A stretch of 64,000 nucleotides of DNA, from contig JACKOW010000016.1 of NCBI GenBank assembly GCA_024234055.1, positions 1-64,000 on the forward strand, given 5' to 3'. The position numbers were made by a program, and so were the translations under genes. The notes beneath the pieces are model-generated. The model saw nothing but the letters and a program-made list of their open reading frames with translations. It had not been told where the DNA came from and searched no databases. Shown here piece by piece: positions 59,513-64,000 of the stretch (position 1 is the stretch's first letter; the number at the start of each line of letters is the position of its first letter). This DNA is from Rhodanobacteraceae bacterium. Its GTDB lineage: Bacteria; Pseudomonadota; Gammaproteobacteria; Xanthomonadales; SZUA-5.

Positions 59513-59537
59513 CCCAGCGGTTCCTCATGGAAGCAGC

Positions 59538-59566
59538 GCCGGATCGCGAGGACGCCGCGATCCGGC
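59538..59566. terminator. Bidirectional hairpin between convergent genes
   Basis: Perfect 11-base arms, GCCGGATCGCG (59538-59548) and its complement (59556-59566), with a 7-base loop, lie in the 61-base gap between the oxygenase (plus) and the PD40 protein (minus). No clear T-tract on either side. Confidence 0.65.
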
Positions 59567-59573
59567 AGGCTGT

Positions 59574-62500
59574 TCAGGGGATTGAGATCAGCGTCTGACC
59601 CTGGAAGTCCAGCAGGCGCAGTCGCAAGTCTCTGGCACCCGATGCGCCGTAAGTCGGAGCCGACAGTACTCTCGCCGTGCTGGAGTGCTGATCGCCAAGG
59701 CAGATCGCGGCGAAACCGGACACGCCGCCGAAGGGATGTGCCGCGTGGTAGCCGCCGACGACGGCGCCGGCAAAGAAGCCGCCGCCGGGGCGGTCGACGA
59801 ACTGCGTGGTCGCGGATACAAAGACTTCGCCGTCAGCGGCGCCTCCAGGCACGCTGGCTGCTCCCTCCGGCGCGACCGTCACCACGTAATAGGCAGGCGT
59901 CAACTCGAGACTGCGCGTGAACGGCGTCGCCAGGTTCAGCGACGCTGTGGTTTCGAGGATCAGCTCATTGACATTGGCTGCCGGCTGACGGATCACCTTG
60001 ATACGCACAGGCAACGAGCCTGCCTGATTTGATGCGGGCGCACCGGTCATCGACAGGTTCAGGCGTTGGGGCTCGTTGGCGGCATTCTGGAAGTTGAAAC
60101 CTGCAAAGGCGACCTGGCTGCCATCCACCAGCCCACCGAAATTGAGGCCACCTTCCAGCCGCTGCGTACCCGGTGGGTTCAGCAACAGCTCCAGCCCGAA
60201 GATTCCCGGCGTCAGACCGGCGCCCGGGCCATCATCAATGGCTGCGACGAAATAGCCCCCAGGACAGTTCGGGAATGCGGCTCCCGCGAAGGGCAGCGGA
60301 AAACCCTCGAAGCCCGGCTCATCCCTCGGTGCGTTGGTGGTCAGGCCGGCGGTGAAGATGTCGGTGGCGTTGTTGTTGTCTCCAGGCGACAGATTGGTCG
60401 CGCCCGAACCGAACACGATGGTGCTGCCGTCGCCGGAGACCACCGGCACCGTGCTCGGGCCATTGGGTTCCTGGCCGGTGGAGCTGCTGTTCTGGCGGAT
60501 CACATCGCCGGTCAACAAGGACTTGATCATGACGTCGCTGGCGCTGTTGTTGTCGGCGTCGGCCAGATTGGTGGCGTCGGTCTCGAAGGTCACGAACAGC
60601 CCGTCGTCGGTGATCGTGGCATTTCGGCTGGCGCCATTGGCCTGCACGCCGGTCTTGGACACCGACACGCGCTCCAGCGACACCACGGCATTGTTGGCAA
60701 TCTCGAAGCGGTAGATGTCGCTGAGTCCGTTGGTATCGCCGCTGATGAGATTGGTGGCCAGCGACTGGAACACGCCGAAGCGACCGTCCGGTGTGATCTT
60801 GACGTTGGTGCTGTCGCCGTTGCCGAGTTCGCCGCTGCTGAGATTGCGGCTGAGATAGAAGCGGCTCTGACCAAAGCCGCCACCGCGCATCATCGTGGCC
60901 TGTTGGATCGTGCCGGCCTTGACCCCTCTGGGCAGCGTGGATTGCTGCACGGTCGCCAGCACCAGATTGGTGGCGGTGACGCTGTCCAGACGCGCGCCCA
61001 GACCGCCAACGGAGGAATCCGTCGCCATGCGCCAGCGGAAGCGCAGCTGGCTGCCGGTGGCAATGGCGGCATTGCCCGGATGGGACAGGGTCACCGGCAC
61101 GAAGCCGCCGGAATTGCCGGTCCAGGCATTGCGTCCGGCGATCGGGCTGAAGAAGTTCTGCGAGATCACGCCGGTGTAGCCATTACTGGTGAATGTGCCT
61201 CCCAGAGCGGTGACATCCATATAGCTGCCACCGTTGACCGAGACTTCCAGGACCACGCCGTCGAAGGTGCTTTCGACATTGAAGTAGAGCTGGAAGCTGA
61301 GCGTGAACGGCACCGCCGTCACCCGAAGCGGCGGCCCGATCAGCAGCTTGTCGGTGATCGTGTCTTCCTCGTCCACGACCACGCTGTTGGGCGGACTGTT
61401 GGCCGCCGGCGTTCCGCTGCTGGTGCTTTGCCAGCGCACGCCGTTGCCCGGGAAGGGGCTGCTGGCACTCCAGTTCACCGGCAGCGCCGGCGCGGTGACG
61501 CCGTCGAAGTTCTCGCTGAATCCGCCGGGATTCGGGCTGCTGCCGGGCACGATGTTGGTCGCCAGCGTCGAGAACACGATGGTCTGGCCGTCCGCCGAGG
61601 CCGAGGGCGCAAAGCTGGGGCCGTCGGCAGGCTCGTCGTTCGGGCCGCGCGAGATCAGGATGACGGCCTCGGTATTCAGATCCTTGACGAAGATATCCTG
61701 GGTGTTGCCATTGCCGTCACTGCCGCTGAGCAGATTGGTGGCTTGCGAGTTGAAGAACACCAGCTTGCCGTCACCCGGCGCCGCAGAGCGCCCCGACGGA
61801 CCGTTGCCCGGCGTACCGCTGGCACTGGCGCTGATCCGACGCCCCAGGCCATCGACCGAGGCGTAGACCTGACCTGATGAGCCGGTAAAGGCCACGGTGG
61901 TGGCATTGGGCGACACCGAGGGCTCGTTGAAGGACTCCTGCGCACCCGAGTTCAGGGCTTCTGCCACCGCGCTGACACGGGTGGTGGTGCCGGCCATGCG
62001 GTCGCGCAGGAATACGTCCTTGCGACCGTTGCTATCGCCGCTGACCAGATTGCCGGCGTCGGAATTGAAGATCACCTTGGAGCCGTTGCGCGACAGGATC
62101 GGGCTGCCGCTGCCCGCATCCGGGAAACCACCGGATACCGAGACCACGGCCAGCGAGGGTTGCTGGATTCTCGGTGGCGGCAAGACCACGCCGGCCGGGC
62201 AGGCGAGCGTCCAGCGGCGGACGATGGGCTGGCCGCCGACACCGCGTCTCTCCTGGCAATCGAGCATCGCGTTGACGGCCACCGATTGCGGCACGCAGTT
62301 CGGCAGGTTGATCACGCCTGGCGAAGGCGAGGCATTGGCGATCACGCTGATGGCCGGGTTGAAGCTGGTGGTGGGGAAGGCCGCGCCGCCGCCACTGATG
62401 GTGCAAGCCGTCAGCGTGGTGGTGGCCACCGGTCCGGAGCCGGAGCCGCCGCCGCCATTGCTGACGGCGATGGGCGCGGCGGTACCGGTCGACGTGTAGG

Positions 62501-63002
62501 GAATGGTCAGGCCGGAGGCCGGATTGAAGGCCAGCGCTGGCGCGGATCCGCCGATCGAGCAGCCGCTGATCCGGCCCGGGAAAAAGGGGTCGATTTGAAT
62601 GAGATTGCCGCCGCCGCGATTGTCGCCGACCAGAATCGCGACACCCGGCGCCGCGGCTCCAACGCCGCCCGGGTACTCTGCAAAGATGGAAAACACCCGA
62701 GTCTGGCCGACCGGCGCGCTGAAGGCCTGGCCAAACTTCTCCTGCATGTCATCGTAGATGGTGAACCAGATCAGGTCGAGGCCATTGCCGTCGTTGATGC
62801 GCCCGGTAAAGGTCAATGTGGCGCTGTACCTGACGCCCCCACAGTCGTCCTCGGAACTCATGACATTGCTCAGGAAGGCAGCACTGGTCCCGTCCGGCAT
62901 GCCCGCGGCTGGCGAATTGGATGCGGGGTGGTTGCCACCCGCCCAGGTCGGGGCGGTGACCAGCATCAGCGACGACAACGCGATAACCAGGATTCTGTTC
63001 AT
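59574..63002 (-). CDS. Giant secreted PD40/TolB-propeller protein with shared C-terminal module
   Basis: 1142 residues. ATG 63002 follows a GAGGTG ribosome site. Signal peptide (LVIALSSLMLVTAPTWAGG), an Ig-like/PPC-type region (about 40-270), then PD40 TolB-like propeller repeats (ILSRNGSKVIFNSDAGNLVS, TPDGRFGVFQSLATNLISGD, TDDGLFVTFETDATNLADAD, SGDGSTIVFGSGATNLSPGD). The propeller is interrupted by a jelly-roll-like insertion (about 515-700; FSENFDGVTAPALPVNW). The last 245 or so residues are the module shared with the 54389 protease and the partial 63335 protein. No enzyme motif was seen. The product is exported and probably binds protein or carbohydrate at the surface. Confidence 0.85.
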   Translation of the reverse strand: MNRILVIALSSLMLVTAPTWAGGNHPASNSPAAGMPDGTSAAFLSNVMSSEDDCGGVRYSATLTFTGRINDGNGLDLIWFTIYDDMQEKFGQAFSAPVGQTRVFSIFAEYPGGVGAAAPGVAILVGDNRGGGNLIQIDPFFPGRISGCSIGGSAPALAFNPASGLTIPYTSTGTAAPIAVSNGGGGSGSGPVATTTLTACTISGGGAAFPTTSFNPAISVIANASPSPGVINLPNCVPQSVAVNAMLDCQERRGVGGQPIVRRWTLACPAGVVLPPPRIQQPSLAVVSVSGGFPDAGSGSPILSRNGSKVIFNSDAGNLVSGDSNGRKDVFLRDRMAGTTTRVSAVAEALNSGAQESFNEPSVSPNATTVAFTGSSGQVYASVDGLGRRISASASGTPGNGPSGRSAAPGDGKLVFFNSQATNLLSGSDGNGNTQDIFVKDLNTEAVILISRGPNDEPADGPSFAPSASADGQTIVFSTLATNIVPGSSPNPGGFSENFDGVTAPALPVNWSASSPFPGNGVRWQSTSSGTPAANSPPNSVVVDEEDTITDKLLIGPPLRVTAVPFTLSFQLYFNVESTFDGVVLEVSVNGGSYMDVTALGGTFTSNGYTGVISQNFFSPIAGRNAWTGNSGGFVPVTLSHPGNAAIATGSQLRFRWRMATDSSVGGLGARLDSVTATNLVLATVQQSTLPRGVKAGTIQQATMMRGGGFGQSRFYLSRNLSSGELGNGDSTNVKITPDGRFGVFQSLATNLISGDTNGLSDIYRFEIANNAVVSLERVSVSKTGVQANGASRNATITDDGLFVTFETDATNLADADNNSASDVMIKSLLTGDVIRQNSSSTGQEPNGPSTVPVVSGDGSTIVFGSGATNLSPGDNNNATDIFTAGLTTNAPRDEPGFEGFPLPFAGAAFPNCPGGYFVAAIDDGPGAGLTPGIFGLELLLNPPGTQRLEGGLNFGGLVDGSQVAFAGFNFQNAANEPQRLNLSMTGAPASNQAGSLPVRIKVIRQPAANVNELILETTASLNLATPFTRSLELTPAYYVVTVAPEGAASVPGGAADGEVFVSATTQFVDRPGGGFFAGAVVGGYHAAHPFGGVSGFAAICLGDQHSSTARVLSAPTYGASGARDLRLRLLDFQGQTLISIP

Positions 63003-63334
63003 GACCGGCACCTCAAAGGTTCTGATCCGGGCCAGGGCCCGGAAGGCAGCAGTCCTGACTCAAGCGCTGAGCGCGGACGTCTGCAGCGTAGTGGCGCACT
63101 TGCGAGTATGGATCTGCGAGGCGCCTCCCGGAATCAGAAGGGCACCACAAATTGGCTCGGGGCGCAAGCAATGGATGCCTGCTGTATGGTTCAAGCAAAC
63201 GCAATCGGAAGCCGTCGAGGGACGTGGCGCTGCCCAGGCAATTGGCATGCACCCGGACTGGACTTCGATATCCGCTGACGCGCCGTGCCGTCCGCATCCG
63301 AGCCCGTAGCCCTCATCCAGCGCTGGATCGTCCC
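63003..63334. other. Intergenic region, no gene seen
   Basis: 332 bases between two minus-strand genes. It should hold the promoter of the 59574-63002 gene (its ribosome site lies just after 63003) and the end of the upstream partial gene. I see no conserved repeat or clear promoter boxes. Confidence 0.5.
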
Positions 63335-64000
63335 CTACTGCGGCACCGTGATCACCGCTTGATCGGTGTAGTCAAGCAATCGCAGACGCAAGTCGCGCGC
63401 GCCAGTCGATCCGTAGGTAGGGGCTGACAGCACCCTGGCCGTCGCCGAGTGTTGCGTGCCCAGACAAAACGCGCCGTACCCGGATACGCCACCGAAGGGA
63501 TGCGCGGCGTGGTAACCGCCGACGACGGCGCCAGCGAAGAAGCCGCCACCGGGCCGATCGACGAACTGCGTGGTTGCGGAAACATAGACTTCTCCGTCAG
63601 CGGCGCCTCCGGGTACGCTGGCGGCCCCTTCCGGTGCCACCGTCACCACATAGTAGGCGGGAGTCAGTTCGATGCTGCGCGTGAACTGCGTGGCGATGGT
63701 CAGGGATGCGGTGATATCAAGGACCACTTCATTGACGTTGGGTGCCGGCTGGCGGATCAGCTTGATACGCACGGGCAGTGAGGCTTCCCGGTTGGATGAG
63801 GGCGCGCCGATCATGGTCAGATCCAGACGCTGCGGTTCGCTGGCGGCATTCTGGAAGTTGAATCCCGCGAACGCGACCTGAGAGCCATCCACCAGACCAC
63901 CGAAATTGAGGCCACCCTCCAGACGCTGGGTGCCCGGAAGGTCCAGCAACAGTTCCAGCCCAAAGATGCCTGGCGTCAAGCCTGCGCCTGGGCCATCGTC
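63335..64000 (-). CDS. Partial secreted protein, shared C-terminal module only
   Basis: 221 residues of a gene that continues past the window end. The visible frame is open to base 64000 and starts inside the module (DDGPGAGLTPGIFGLELLLD). It matches the C-termini of the proteins at 54389 and 59574 almost throughout: GGLNFGGLVDGSQVAFAGFN, ELTPAYYVVTVAPEGAASVP, GGGFFAGAVVGGYHAAHPFG, ending ARDLRLRLLDYTDQAVITVP. By analogy the missing N-terminal part should be a signal peptide plus a different effector domain. Confidence 0.85.
   Translation of the reverse strand, partial: DDGPGAGLTPGIFGLELLLDLPGTQRLEGGLNFGGLVDGSQVAFAGFNFQNAASEPQRLDLTMIGAPSSNREASLPVRIKLIRQPAPNVNEVVLDITASLTIATQFTRSIELTPAYYVVTVAPEGAASVPGGAADGEVYVSATTQFVDRPGGGFFAGAVVGGYHAAHPFGGVSGYGAFCLGTQHSATARVLSAPTYGSTGARDLRLRLLDYTDQAVITVPQ

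Noticed and set aside
60066..61877. 603-residue open frame on the plus strand
   Set aside because: Antisense to the PD40 protein with recognisable repeats; His/Gly/Ala-rich translation typical of a mirror frame.

Overview
The window is GC-rich DNA from a Gram-negative bacterium: outer-membrane OmpA protein, lipoprotein, Sec-type signal peptides, and REP-like palindromes between genes. The combination of many secreted proteins, some ending in a short F-A-[DN]-G-F-E tail, with abundant TolB-like/TPR proteins suggests a gammaproteobacterium of the Xanthomonadales/Lysobacterales type. That placement is inference. No rRNA, tRNA, CRISPR array, intact transposase or phage gene was seen.

Layout. 0.3-11.4 kb is an envelope and stress block: OmpA-like porin, phospholipase-D/cardiolipin-synthase lipoprotein, a 57-residue membrane protein, an OsmY-like BON protein, a hybrid histidine kinase / response regulator / Crp-Fnr operon joined by two ATGA overlaps, a glycine-zipper protein, a DUF3096 protein and a coiled-coil protein. 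11.7-38 kb is dominated by a paralogous family, called here head-TM-TolB-TPR: a short cytoplasmic head (LLAELKRRNVFRMAG), three membrane helices, a TolB-like domain and TPRs. There are six intact copies (11759, 14050, 17376, 20160, 25568 and 36083, all minus strand), one decayed copy (about 16.6-17.1 kb) and one 42-residue head-only gene (20029-20157). Interleaved are a VapBC toxin-antitoxin pair, a DUF6090-like membrane protein, a large secreted TPR protein, a membrane Ser/Thr kinase with TPR-like repeats, a secreted beta-helix protein and an FHA/AAA+ regulator with an altered GAFTGA loop.

38-45.2 kb holds a DUF4874/DUF4832 protein, an orphan FtsX/MacB-type permease, a small membrane protein behind an AT-rich palindromic control region, a membrane-bound AraC-type regulator and a secreted protein. 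45.3-64 kb carries very large secreted proteins (BNR propeller, PD40 propeller, lysyl-endopeptidase-like protease) and a modification group: GT41 O-GlcNAc-transferase-like enzyme, two methyltransferases, a 2OG-Fe(II) oxygenase and a DUF4105 protein. Three secreted proteins (54389-56887, 59574-63002, and 63335 to beyond the window end) share a nearly identical C-terminal module of about 240 residues that I do not recognise.

The best candidate for an undescribed system is the head-TM-TolB-TPR family. Three copies begin with TTG and share a promoter with a constant-spacing CTCA/TAAGAT pair. Their 5' DNA is almost identical while their 3' parts diverge. A-type copies end in a paired-cysteine motif. 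A kinase gene diverges from one copy and an FHA-domain regulator lies next to another. I infer membrane sensors or scaffolds connected to phospho-signalling; the sequence alone does not prove this.
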